Origin: an uncultured Caulobacterales bacterium
GTDB taxonomy: Bacteria > Pseudomonadota > Alphaproteobacteria > Caulobacterales > Caulobacteraceae
Length of the DNA: 64,000 nt
Reading direction: 5' to 3'
Assembly: GCA_903840435.1 (NCBI GenBank)
Contig: CAIMFV010000046.1
Span: 1-64,000 of the forward strand
Shown here: piece after piece, positions 17,804 to 26,347 of the stretch
How the letters are laid out: every line of letters starts with the position of its first letter
Position numbering within the stretch: position 1 is the first letter of the stretch
Notes under the pieces: generated by a model
What the model was told of the DNA's origin: nothing
Database searches by the model: none
What the model saw: only the letters and a program-made list of their open reading frames with translations
Made by a program: the position numbers and the translations under genes

Positions 17804-19126
17804 TTAGACGAGCTCAAGCGGTACCAGGCCGTCTGTTGGCGGGGGGAGATTGCGCCGCGCGGTTGCAAGCCCATTACCCAGAATGAAGGCCAGCGCCGCC
17901 AAACCGATCCACCATTCCTGCCAAATGCCAAAGCTCAAGGCACCAATAACAAGATAGGCCGAGACGACGCCCGCCGCAGCTGCACCCAATCCGGCATCAC
18001 GCACACGTAAAGATTCCACCGTGGCGAAGATCCAAGCGAATATCAGCGCGCCCAGGGCGGCCCCCGGTGCGCCAAGCTCGAGCCATAATTGCAGGGCCGC
18101 ATTATGCGGATGCAGTGGAATTTCCGTTGTGAATACACGACTGGTGTCGAGCCCCCAGCCACGGATCGGATTTTGATGGATCAAACCGGCGGTGAAGCGC
18201 CAAATCTGCAAGCGCGCCCCCCACGAGGCCTTGGCAATTGACGCCGAGGAGGGTGAGGCGAAATGCTCAGCGATCTTGGACCCGGCAATGAGCGGCGCGG
18301 ACATGAAATAGGCGGTCGAGGCGGCGATCAGTGCATAGCTGCCGAACCGCTTTCCGACCTTCAGCGTCAGCGCCACGAGGCCTGCGACGACAACTGCGAC
18401 AATTGGCGAATCGACCTGCAAGGCCCAAGAAACCCCAATAACAGCTGGCGGAAACAGCACGGCTAAGGCCCGGGCCCGCCCTGCCTTTTGCCAAAGGTGC
18501 AAGCAGATAAACGGGGTGAAGAGGGCAAGCTCGTAGCAGGCCCGCGCGACATTGCGTCTGGCGATGTCGGGGCGGAAGTCCTGATGTTCGGCCGCCCGCA
18601 CCAGACTGTAGAGGGCTTCGCCATCAGCCGCTTCGATCATCAGGAAGACCACCAACAGAACGGCGCCGAAGCTCAAGACGTCCAGCCCGCGCCGGCTCGC
18701 GCCCTCGGAGAGCGCCAAAGACCCGCCCACCGCTGCGGGATAGAGCGCCAATTCGAAGATCATTTTGACGCCGGTTAGGGATTGAAAGGCCTTCACGCCT
18801 TTCAACTCGCCAAAGGGCGGCACGTAGGGTGACCATAATTGCGAGGCGAGCGCCCAGGCGGTCAAGGCCGTTAGCAGCGCGAAAAGGGCCCAGCCAGCCC
18901 GGATGCGGGGAAACCAAAACAGCGTCGCCACGCCCGCCAGGGCAATCAGGGGGGAAAAAGACAGATTGCCCAGGTAAGACAAGACCGGCGTCAAGGCGCA
19001 CAATCCGATGAACACAAGATCTGGCGATTTGCTCAATCGCGCCCGGAGTGGGTTGAGGCGGGCCGCCTTTGCGGGTGCGGGCTTACCCGTCGAGGGGTCG
19101 GTCACGCCTTTGTCTCCGAACGCCAT
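17804..19126 (-). CDS. O-antigen ligase-family polytopic membrane protein
   Basis: 440 residues from ATG 19126 with 10 or more hydrophobic helices. The large periplasmic loop and following IRGWGLDTSRVF block, with a WLELGAPGAALGALIF helix after it, match the Wzy_C/WaaL-type domain (the conserved GxGxG... and ELG pattern). Such proteins transfer polymer to lipid A-core, or polymerise glycans. The start overlaps the end of gor by 25 bases. Linkage with the glycan locus 17 kb away is plausible but not shown; a bacterial WaaL often lies away from the glycan cluster. Confidence 0.82.
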   Translation of the reverse strand: MAFGDKGVTDPSTGKPAPAKAARLNPLRARLSKSPDLVFIGLCALTPVLSYLGNLSFSPLIALAGVATLFWFPRIRAGWALFALLTALTAWALASQLWSPYVPPFGELKGVKAFQSLTGVKMIFELALYPAAVGGSLALSEGASRRGLDVLSFGAVLLVVFLMIEAADGEALYSLVRAAEHQDFRPDIARRNVARACYELALFTPFICLHLWQKAGRARALAVLFPPAVIGVSWALQVDSPIVAVVVAGLVALTLKVGKRFGSYALIAASTAYFMSAPLIAGSKIAEHFASPSSASIAKASWGARLQIWRFTAGLIHQNPIRGWGLDTSRVFTTEIPLHPHNAALQLWLELGAPGAALGALIFAWIFATVESLRVRDAGLGAAAAGVVSAYLVIGALSFGIWQEWWIGLAALAFILGNGLATARRNLPPPTDGLVPLELV

Positions 19127-20484
19127 GGACGCGCGTCTTTCAGGGTCACGAACTCCTCCGCCATCGTCGGGTGGACCGCACAGGTCTCGTCCCAATCCCT
19201 TTTGGTCAGTCCGGCCTTCACCGCAATGGCCGCCATCTGGATGATCTCCGCCGCGCCCGGACCAACCATGTGGCAGCCGACGACCTTGTTCGTCGCCTTT
19301 TGCACCACAAGCTTCATCAAAACCCGATCCGGTTTGCCAGCAAATAGGGACTTCATGGGGCGAAATCTTGTCACAAAAATCTCGATCTCGCCGAAGCGCT
19401 CAACCGCTTCCTCCTCGCTTAAGCCAACGGTTGCCACTTCAGGCTGGGAGAAAACCGCAGACGCGACGTCGAGATGGTCAAACCGGGTTGGCCTGTGCTG
19501 GAACTCGGTGGCCGCAAAGGCGGCCGCTTCGCGAATGGCGACGGGCGTCAGATTGATCCGGTCCGTGACATCGCCGACAGCAAAAATATGTGGCGTGGAG
19601 GTACGTGAGAAGGCGTCAACGGCAATAGCGCCCTTGGGCGTGAGCGCCACGCCAGCATGTTCAAGGCCGAGGCCTTCGACATAGGGGGCGCGGCCTGTGG
19701 CAAACAAAACAGCCTCAACCGTCAAGTCTTCTCCGTGGGCGAAATGGCAGACGAGCCCCGCTTCCGTCTTCTCAATCCCCATTGGCTCTGCATTGAGGCG
19801 CAAGTGAAGTCCGTTTTCAACCACAGCTTCGGTGACGTGCTCGCGCACCTCTTCATCAAAGCCGCGCAACAGCTTTGGACCGCGATAGGCAAGGGTCGTT
19901 TCAACGCCAAGCCCCTTGAACACACAGGCAAACTCGATGGCGATATAACCACCCCCGATAACCAGGATGCTCTTTGGCGCCTGCTCGAGGTGAAAGACCT
20001 CATTCGAGGTCAAGCCATGCTCGTGTCCGGGCAAAGCGGTTGGAACCACTGGCCGCCCCCCGGTGGCGATCAGAATTTTGGCGGCAGTGAGCCTGCGCCC
20101 CTGAGACGGCAATTCGAGGGTGTGCGAATCAACGAACTGCGCCCGCGCATTGATCAGTTGCACGCCAGCCTTGGCGAGGTTGGCGGCGTATATCCCCGAT
20201 AGGCGACTGATTTCTGCATCCTTTGTCGCCTTGAACCTTGCCCAGTCAAATGCGCCAAGCTCAGCCGTCCAGCCATAGCCTTGGGCAAGGGCGATCTCTT
20301 CGGGAAACTCTGACGCATAGACCATGAATTTTTTCGGGACGCAGCCGCGAATGACGCAGGTCCCGCCAACCCGGTATTCCTCAGCAATGGCGACGCGTGC
20401 GCCGGTCTGAGCCGCCAGTCGCGCAGCGCGCACACCGCCGGACCCCGCACCGATGACGAATAGATCATAGTCAAAGCTTGACAT
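19102..20484 (-). CDS. gor: Glutathione-disulfide reductase
   Basis: 460 residues from ATG 20484 (GGAG eight bases ahead). FAD-binding motif VIGAGSGGVRAARLAA (residues 10-25), redox-active disulfide GGTCVIRGCVPKK (Cys43/Cys48), NAD(P) motif VIGGGYIAIEFACVFKGLG, and the C-terminal HPTMAEE with the active-site His and Glu. It regenerates glutathione from its disulfide with NADPH in the cytosol. Follows rpiA by 26 bases, forming glmU-rpiA-gor in one transcript. Confidence 0.97.
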   Translation of the reverse strand: MSSFDYDLFVIGAGSGGVRAARLAAQTGARVAIAEEYRVGGTCVIRGCVPKKFMVYASEFPEEIALAQGYGWTAELGAFDWARFKATKDAEISRLSGIYAANLAKAGVQLINARAQFVDSHTLELPSQGRRLTAAKILIATGGRPVVPTALPGHEHGLTSNEVFHLEQAPKSILVIGGGYIAIEFACVFKGLGVETTLAYRGPKLLRGFDEEVREHVTEAVVENGLHLRLNAEPMGIEKTEAGLVCHFAHGEDLTVEAVLFATGRAPYVEGLGLEHAGVALTPKGAIAVDAFSRTSTPHIFAVGDVTDRINLTPVAIREAAAFAATEFQHRPTRFDHLDVASAVFSQPEVATVGLSEEEAVERFGEIEIFVTRFRPMKSLFAGKPDRVLMKLVVQKATNKVVGCHMVGPGAAEIIQMAAIAVKAGLTKRDWDETCAVHPTMAEEFVTLKDARPWRSETKA

Positions 20485-20510
20485 GTGTGTCTCCAAGGGC
20501 GGCGATACGC

Positions 20511-21209
20511 CTAGGCGGACCGTGTCTCGACGCCGGACGGGGTCCCGATCAGGGCAAGGTCTGCAAGGCCAAGGAAGAGACCATGGTCGACCACACCGGT
20601 AATGGCCTTCAGGCTCAGGGCCAGACGGTGTTCGTCTGTTATCGCCAAAAGCGCAAGGTCGTAGATCAGATGGCCGCTATCGGTCCGCACCGCTTCCCCA
20701 TCCTTGCCTAAGCGCAAAGCTGGTGCGGTAGCGTAGCCTAAGTCGTGCAGGACCTGCCCGATACGGGCTGCAGTGGTCAGATGACCAAAGGCCACCACCT
20801 CCACCGGCAAGGGAAAGGCGCCAAGCTGATCGACCCGCTTGGCGCTGTCTGCGATGACAATCCGCCGTGCCGAGGCTTCCCAGACGAGCTTTTCGCGCAA
20901 CAGGGCCGCGCCCCCGCCCTTGATCAGCGAAAGGCCGGGTCCGATCTGGTCCGCGCCGTCGACGGTCAAATCTAACTCCGGACAGGCGTCGAGCGTGGTC
21001 AAAGACAGGCCAAGCCGGTGTGCCTGCGCTTCCGTCGCCTGCGAGGTCGGCACGCCGACGCATTGAAGTCCCTCATCGCGGCATCGCTCGGCGAGGGCGT
21101 CAAGAAAATGCGCGGCCGTCGAGCCGGTGCCCAGGCCAAGACGCATGCCCGACTGGACATGTCGCGCCGCTGCGCGGGCAGCCGAGCGCTTTTCTGCATC
21201 CGCGCTCAT
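20511..21209 (-). CDS. rpiA: Ribose-5-phosphate isomerase A
   Basis: 232 residues with the phosphate-binding [15 protein letters not shown], the catalytic [11 protein letters not shown] (Asp residues), and [13 protein letters not shown] with the active-site Glu/Lys. It interconverts ribose 5-phosphate and ribulose 5-phosphate. Its ATG overlaps the glmU stop as ATGA, so translation is coupled. Confidence 0.97.
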   Translation of the reverse strand: MSADAEKRSAARAAARHVQSGMRLGLGTGSTAAHFLDALAERCRDEGLQCVGVPTSQATEAQAHRLGLSLTTLDACPELDLTVDGADQIGPGLSLIKGGGAALLREKLVWEASARRIVIADSAKRVDQLGAFPLPVEVVAFGHLTTAARIGQVLHDLGYATAPALRLGKDGEAVRTDSGHLIYDLALLAITDEHRLALSLKAITGVVDHGLFLGLADLALIGTPSGVETRSA

Positions 21210-22552
21210 GGCTTCCGTCGCCCTGCCATGGCCTGACGAAAACGCGTCGCCCAGCCAAGTTTCTCGGTTTGAACAGCACGTCCAAGCGCGAGAGCGTCGG
21301 GCGGGACGTCTTTGACAATCACCGATCCCGAGCCGACATAGGCGCCATCACCTATACGAACCGGGGCAACCAAGGCGCTATTTGAGCCTACAAAGGCCCG
21401 TGCGCCCACTTCGGTTCGGGATTTTTGAAAGCCGTCATAATTACAAAAAATCACGCCTGCTCCGATATTGGCGCCCTCGCCCACTGCGCCATCACCAAGA
21501 TAGGCGAGATGGTTGGCCTTGGCTCCGCGACCAATGGTGGCGGCCTTGACCTCGACAAAATTGCCGATGTGGGCGTCTTCGCCAATCTCGGCCCCAGGTC
21601 GAAGTCTGGCATAGGGACCGATGACGGCACCATCGGCGACATTGGCCCCTTCGATATGGGAAAAGGCACGCAAGGTCGCCCGGCCAATCTTGGCGCCCAG
21701 ACCAAAGACGACGTGTGGCTCAATCACTGCGCCCGCCGCTACCTCTGTGTCATAGGCAAAATGGACGGTGTCGGGCGCGGCCATGGCGACGCCCGCGGCC
21801 AAAAACTCAGCCCGACGGCCCTGCTGAAAAATGCGCTCGGCGTCCGCAAGTTCGGCCTGGCTATTGACCCCCATAACCTTGGTTTCCGCCACCTTCGCCG
21901 CCCTGACCGCGCGCTGGGCGCTGCGGGCGACCGCCACGATGTCGGTGAGATAATATTCCCCCTTGGCGTTGGCGCAGCCAACCTGGCTTAGCCAAGCGAA
22001 TAGCGCGGCGCGATCTGCCGCTAAGAGGCCGGAATTGCAGAAGGAAATCGCCAGTTCTTCCGGTGTTGCGTCCTTGGCCTCGACGATACGCTCAAGAGCG
22101 CCGTCCTTTCCCAAAATCAGGCGGCCATAGGGTCCGGGGTCCACGGCGTCAAAGCCAAGGATGGCAAGGTCAGCACCTTTTTCTCTCAGCGCAAAGAGCG
22201 GGGCAAAGACATCGGCATCGGTCAAGGGCGTGTCGGCATAGGCGACAACCACATCACCTTCGAACCCCTCAAGCGAGGCCTTGGCGGCCAAGACCGCATG
22301 GGCCGTGCCCAGCGGTGGGTCTTGGATAGCCACGGCCGCATCGCCTAGCCGGGCACGAACATGAGCGCCAACCTGCGGCGAATGGGCGCCAACCACAACG
22401 ACGATCCGCGCACACCCCAAGGCCTCACAAGCATCAATGGCGCGATCTAACATCGTCCGTCCGCCAACCTTGTGCAGCACCTTTGGCGTCGGTGACCGCA
22501 TGCGTGTCCCCTGGCCCGCCGCCAATATCACCGCCGCCCGGGCCCGCTGCAT
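21206..22552 (-). CDS. glmU: Bifunctional GlmU: glucosamine-1-P acetyltransferase / GlcNAc-1-P uridylyltransferase
   Basis: 448 residues from the ATG at 22552, which has AAGGA eight bases upstream; ATGs at 22558 and 22573 are also in frame. N-terminal uridylyltransferase domain: [21 protein letters not shown]-terminal left-handed beta-helix with hexapeptide repeats ([51 protein letters not shown]) and the acetyltransferase [10 protein letters not shown] region. It makes UDP-GlcNAc for peptidoglycan and lipid A. Divergent from gph. Confidence 0.97.
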   Translation of the reverse strand: MQRARAAVILAAGQGTRMRSPTPKVLHKVGGRTMLDRAIDACEALGCARIVVVVGAHSPQVGAHVRARLGDAAVAIQDPPLGTAHAVLAAKASLEGFEGDVVVAYADTPLTDADVFAPLFALREKGADLAILGFDAVDPGPYGRLILGKDGALERIVEAKDATPEELAISFCNSGLLAADRAALFAWLSQVGCANAKGEYYLTDIVAVARSAQRAVRAAKVAETKVMGVNSQAELADAERIFQQGRRAEFLAAGVAMAAPDTVHFAYDTEVAAGAVIEPHVVFGLGAKIGRATLRAFSHIEGANVADGAVIGPYARLRPGAEIGEDAHIGNFVEVKAATIGRGAKANHLAYLGDGAVGEGANIGAGVIFCNYDGFQKSRTEVGARAFVGSNSALVAPVRIGDGAYVGSGSVIVKDVPPDALALGRAVQTEKLGWATRFRQAMAGRRKP

Positions 22553-22658
22553 GCTCATGTTCCTTGAAAACATCGATTGAGTTTCCGCCCGCTTTATCCG
22601 AAACCGTCGACGCGTTCGACAGGATTATCGCGGCGCGGGCATACAAGAGGCTTGGTGA

Positions 22659-23393
22659 ATGTCGCTTTCTTCTCCGCTTAACCTTCAGGACGTCGTTGTG
22701 GCGTTCGATCTCGACGGAACCTTGGTGGAGACCGCCCCCGACCTCCTCGGCGTGCTGAACGAGATGCTGGCGGAAGAAGGACTTGCGCCCGTTGATCTGA
22801 CTGCCGCGCGCGTTCTCGTCGGTCGCGGCGCTGGCGTCATGCTCGAGCGGGGATTTGCCGCCAGTGGCGTTCATTTGACCGAGGCGCGGCGAGCCAGCTT
22901 GATTGACCGCTTCATCACGCTCTACCAGGGGCGCATCGCCCGGGAAAGCCGTCCCTATGCAGGGGTAGAACAGGCGCTCGACCGCCTCATCGCTCAGGGC
23001 GCGCGCCTCGTGGTCTGCACCAACAAACGCACCTCGCTTTCCTTACAATTGCTGGAAGAAGTGCGCCTCCTGTCCCGGTTCGTCGCCGTGATTGGCGCCG
23101 ATCTTTCCCCCGTGCCCAAACCTGACCCGTCCCATGTGCTGCACGCGCTGGCAGCCGCCGGAGATCAGCCCGCCCCTGCCCGGCCTGAGCGCGCCATTAT
23201 GGTTGGAGACAGCATGAATGATGTGGCGTCGGCTAAGGCGGCAGGCGTCGCCACCATTGTTGTGCCGTTTGGCTATACGGAGATCCCGGCCCACGACCTC
23301 GGTGCTGACCTTCTGATTGATCACTATGACCAGCTCGTGGACGCGGTGGAGACGCTGATGCGGCACGGAATGAAGGCGGCGCACGCGAAGTGA
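22659..23393 (+). CDS. gph: Phosphoglycolate phosphatase (HAD superfamily)
   Basis: 244 residues. HAD motif I is FDLDGTLVET (nucleophile Asp17), motif II is the VVCTNKRTSLS region (Thr), and motif III/IV is MVGDSMNDVASAKAAG. The helical cap (residues 30-90) is of the gph/PGP type. It dephosphorylates 2-phosphoglycolate. The gene is divergent from glmU with a shared upstream region of about 100 bases and precedes tRNA-Val. Confidence 0.93.
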   Translation: MSLSSPLNLQDVVVAFDLDGTLVETAPDLLGVLNEMLAEEGLAPVDLTAARVLVGRGAGVMLERGFAASGVHLTEARRASLIDRFITLYQGRIARESRPYAGVEQALDRLIAQGARLVVCTNKRTSLSLQLLEEVRLLSRFVAVIGADLSPVPKPDPSHVLHALAAAGDQPAPARPERAIMVGDSMNDVASAKAAGVATIVVPFGYTEIPAHDLGADLLIDHYDQLVDAVETLMRHGMKAAHAK

Positions 23394-23478
23394 GGTTTTT
23401 CTGTCGTCCCTGTTGCAGCCGATCCAGGGCCGGGCTATATGCCGCCCCTCCGAGGCGGATTGGGTTTCTGATCGGTTC

Positions 23479-23553
23479 GGGCGCGTAGCTCAGCGGGAGA
23501 GCATTCGCTTCACACGCGAAGGGTCACAGGTTCAATCCCTGTCGCGCCCACCA
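23479..23553 (+). tRNA. tRNA-Val (CAC anticodon)
   Basis: 75-nucleotide cloverleaf with encoded CCA. Acceptor GGGCGCG pairs with CGCGCCC; anticodon stem TTCGC/GCGAA with loop TTCACAC gives CAC, reading GUG; T-arm GGTTCAATCC. Confidence 0.97.
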
Positions 23554-23625
23554 CTCATTAAAAAAAATGCGGGACTGGGTTCCGTCAGTTTGTCCGGTAA
23601 CGTTGAAACTGCGCCGTAAGGCGCG

Positions 23626-24012
23626 TCATGCCTCCCCTTGGGCGGGCGTCACATTCTGACCTAACCAAACGACTAGCCGGTTGAACCCGAACACTCCCTC
23701 AGTGTGCAGGCCATCAATGAAATCAAATGTTGGTTCTGCGCGAGTGGTGATGCGCAGGCCGTTTACGAGCAGAAATGTGAATGTGGCAGCGAAAGCCGTG
23801 CGCTTGCTTCCGTCAAGGAACGGATGGTGCTGCGCAAGGCTTTCCCAAAGCGCGGCAGCCTCTTCTATCAGGTCGGCATAGTATCCAGTTTGCGGACGAA
23901 AGAGCGCCGCCTCCAAGAGTCCGAGATCGCGCACCCCTTGCGTGCCGCCATAACGCTCTACCTGATCTTGATGTATGGCGAGGACTTCAATCACGGTCAG
24001 ATAGACCGTCAT
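23626..24012 (-). CDS. doc: Death-on-curing (Doc) family toxin
   Basis: 128 residues. The Fic/Doc core is HPFLDGSKRTA at residues 63-73, with His63 and Lys70-Arg71. The usual Asn of the (D/N)(A/G)NKR motif is Ser here. The N-terminal YGGTQGVRDLGLLEAALFRPQ block is typical of chromosomal Doc toxins. P1 Doc phosphorylates EF-Tu and stops translation. The start codon overlaps the stop of the upstream RHH antitoxin (ATGA), the usual antitoxin-then-toxin order. tRNA-Val lies just beyond the 3' end. Confidence 0.9.
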   Translation of the reverse strand: MTVYLTVIEVLAIHQDQVERYGGTQGVRDLGLLEAALFRPQTGYYADLIEEAAALWESLAQHHPFLDGSKRTAFAATFTFLLVNGLRITTRAEPTFDFIDGLHTEGVFGFNRLVVWLGQNVTPAQGEA

Positions 24013-24239
24013 TTCGCCAGTTTCTGATAAAGCGTTGCGAAAGGCTCATGGCTCGACATATAGGCGGCCATGACGCTCGATCGCGGCCGTCCTTGGCGTC
24101 GCTTTTCAATCAGGTCGGCGAGCGCTTCGTCGACCAAGGCCTGAATTTGCCGCCCCTCGCTTTGCGCCAAGTCCCGCACGGTCGCCAGGATCTCAGAATT
24201 CACTTGGGTGGCAAACTTTTCCCGTGAACTCATGGCCAT
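24009..24239 (-). CDS. Ribbon-helix-helix antitoxin of the Doc pair
   Basis: 76 residues from ATG 24239 (GAGGG five bases ahead; an ATG two codons later is equally possible). N-terminal RHH-like DNA-binding segment FATQVNSEILATVRDLAQSEGRQIQALVDEALADLIEKRR, followed by a C-terminal tail that would bind the toxin (SSVMAAYMSSHEPFATLYQKL). This is not the Phd fold of phage P1; it belongs to the RHH antitoxins often paired with chromosomal Doc. Overlap of four bases with doc implies co-expression and, by family analogy, autoregulation. Confidence 0.85.
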   Translation of the reverse strand: MAMSSREKFATQVNSEILATVRDLAQSEGRQIQALVDEALADLIEKRRQGRPRSSVMAAYMSSHEPFATLYQKLAK

Positions 24240-24487
24240 CCTCACCCTCTGCAAATTCGAAAGCAGTCTATCATGAAATACCATTCTGCATCGGGATCGG
24301 AGCTCTAACTCTGCAGCGCGGATTAACTGGACCGGTATGCCTCCAAGCGCGCTATCCGAGCCGCGTAACCGGCCGGGATCAAACGAGAGCGCCTTCGGTC
24401 ACAAGAGGCCTATGCCGGAGCACTGAAACTGCGTCTGTGTCCTAAAACCCTCCCCTCCGATGGGGAAAGCTCCAAACCGGGCGCCGT

Positions 24488-25810
24488 TTACTTGGTCAAG
24501 CGCGCCGTGGAGAGCGCGAGAATTTTCTGCAAGACGGTGTTCACAGCCGTAACGATCCCCGGCCCGTCCGTCGCTAGCAAATATTCGCCATTGGTCGCGA
24601 CACCCGGCGGATTGGCACAACTTTGCAAGGCGGGCGCAATATTCGGATAAATGGGCTGAACGAGGTAAGAATATTGTTGGTCTGTCGTTGACGGATAATC
24701 CGTCCAGATAGTGAAGATGGAAAGATTGCCACCGTATTGCTGAATAAGCGGCGCGCATAGGTTTGTGTAGGTCGTGTCCGAATCGCGTCCGTCAGGGTGG
24801 GAACCGGGAACATCTTCAACGCCGTCTGTAATGAAGATAAAATAGGTCAGACGCGAGGTCGCCGAGGTTCCATCGCCAACATTGGTGATATTGGAGATCA
24901 TCGTTTTCAGGTTTTGTGTCGTGTAGGTGTAGTCCCAATTGGTCGCGGGGGTCCAAGCTTGGACCGGCTCAACATCGACTGTCGAGGCCGATGCCATTGC
25001 CGCGCTCAAATTTGTCGTTGGGACTTGGTTTGTGTAGAAAAAATTCCCAAAAGAATAAATTCCAGTGGAAAAATTCGCCGTGGGATTATTGGCTTGGAAG
25101 GTCTGTAGAGCGCCGATAAAGGATCTCATGGCGGAAACTTCTGAATCCACCTTCAGTGTATAGCCTTTTGAACGCGCGACTTCGCGCCAATCCACGCCGC
25201 CCGCATAGCCATTCGGATCGTGACAGGCGAAAGCGCAGCCAAGGCTTGGATCGGCATTCATGGCAGCAATGATGTCGCTCGTGCTGCCCGTGGACATGGA
25301 CCCCGAAATGTCGACGAAAAACAGCACCTGGAAATAGTTGGTCGACTTTGAACCCGATGCGGTGGTCGTTCCAGAAAGCGGCAGCGACGTCATGCCGATC
25401 AGGCCGGCAAACATCGGGGTCGAAGCGGCTGAAAAGGTGAGGGTCGCAGACCGCGATTTTCCGCCATTGATATCGGTGATCGTCACATCAACATTGCTGA
25501 CGCTGATCCCCGCGATGGTCGCCGCCTGGGCTTTGAAAAGGCTCAGTGCGGTTTGCTTTGAGACGGCATCGCTCTGGTTCAGCAGTGCAGGCCTGACCGC
25601 TGCCAGCACGGCTGCGTCAGCAAAACCGCGCAATTGCTCAGCGCGGCGCTGGGTAAAGGTGAAATCAGCACCCGCGCCCATGGCAATTATAATGCCGGTC
25701 ATGGTGAGGGCGGCAAACAAAGCCACATTGCCACGCCGATCTGAAGCGGTTCGCCGCAGAAGTTGCAGCGCCCCAAGGAGCGATTTTAAGACCGGCTTAC
25801 GTATAGGCAT
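24488..25810 (-). CDS. TadG-like pilus-assembly protein with von Willebrand A domain
   Basis: 440 residues. The N-terminus (residues 20-60) carries the TadE/TadG signature, RRGNVALFAALTMTGIIIAMGAGADFTFTQRRAEQLRGFADAAVLA, with one membrane helix. A vWA domain follows from about residue 160 with the MIDAS motif FVDISGSMS (Asp167, Ser169, Ser171) and later FIFITDGVED. TadG proteins belong to Flp/Tad pilus systems and are membrane anchored with the vWA domain outside the membrane. No other tad gene is nearby, so this is an orphan in the window. A weak GC hairpin follows the stop. Confidence 0.88.
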   Translation of the reverse strand: MPIRKPVLKSLLGALQLLRRTASDRRGNVALFAALTMTGIIIAMGAGADFTFTQRRAEQLRGFADAAVLAAVRPALLNQSDAVSKQTALSLFKAQAATIAGISVSNVDVTITDINGGKSRSATLTFSAASTPMFAGLIGMTSLPLSGTTTASGSKSTNYFQVLFFVDISGSMSTGSTSDIIAAMNADPSLGCAFACHDPNGYAGGVDWREVARSKGYTLKVDSEVSAMRSFIGALQTFQANNPTANFSTGIYSFGNFFYTNQVPTTNLSAAMASASTVDVEPVQAWTPATNWDYTYTTQNLKTMISNITNVGDGTSATSRLTYFIFITDGVEDVPGSHPDGRDSDTTYTNLCAPLIQQYGGNLSIFTIWTDYPSTTDQQYSYLVQPIYPNIAPALQSCANPPGVATNGEYLLATDGPGIVTAVNTVLQKILALSTARLTK

Positions 25811-26000
25811 GATGGCGAAAAACCCGAAGACTGGCGCAACGGCGAACAGACTTCGAAGATTAACAAGCCATGCTAAAGATGAGGTTTATGTTTGGAGAAT
25901 TTTTTTTGTGGGAATGGAGGGGCTGAACCGCTCCAGACCCAGACGACAGTCTCGGCAAAGTGTGATTGACCCCCGGCCTAGAAGCCCTTAAGCCAGTCTC
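25811..26000. other. Non-coding interval between tadG-like gene and cobalamin riboswitch
   Basis: Divergent upstream region of about 190 bases. It includes an AT-rich patch near 25890-25912 (TTTATGTTTGGAGAATTTTTTTTG) and the putative promoter of the B12 operon. I see no gene here; the short plus-strand frame across it is antisense to the TadG-like gene. Confidence 0.55.
25966..25994 (+). promoter_or_regulatory. Possible promoter of the cobalamin-uptake operon
   Basis: TTGACC and TAAGCC are spaced by 17 bases; a transcript from here would start at about the first base of the riboswitch. The -10 element is weak, so this is tentative. Confidence 0.35.
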
Positions 26001-26175
26001 TGCAACAGGTTCCTCTTCGGAGGATCAAAAGGGAACTCGGATGAAAATTCCGGGCTGCCCCCGCAACTGTAAGTGGCGAGCCCCGATGTACGGGCCACTG
26101 GAGACCTTTTCACAGGTCCCTGGGAAGGCACATCGTTCGGCAATGACCCATGAGCCAGGAGACCTGCCTTTTGCA
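26001..26175 (+). promoter_or_regulatory. Cobalamin (B12) riboswitch
   Basis: The stretch contains the conserved features of the AdoCbl aptamer: a 5' helix (GGTTCCTC...GGGAACTCGG), GCTGCCCCCGCAACTGTAA, a variable arm ending GCCACTGG, the CACAGG...CCTGGGAAGGC helix, and the B12 box TGAGCCAGGAGACCTGCC at 26151-26168. It lies about 175 bases upstream of the btuB start, so the expression platform fits between 26175 and 26348. Binding of adenosylcobalamin normally shuts off translation or transcription of the uptake genes. Confidence 0.96.
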
Positions 26176-26347
26176 GTCGTCACTCGACCGGACGGGGTGC
26201 GCCGATCGATACGGGATCTCCCGAAAGACGACGATAGAGCCGACCGTGGGAGCGGACGGCATGTCGTGACCAAGGCGAAAGCCGATGGCGCGCGTGCTGG
26301 CCTGTTCGCGGGGTCATTTGTCGACGTGCAAATTGGGGAGCCATCCC

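Noticed and set aside
23554-23625. Integrase or attachment site beside tRNA-Val
   Set aside because: No integrase gene and no obvious repeat of the tRNA 3' end within the next few kilobases.
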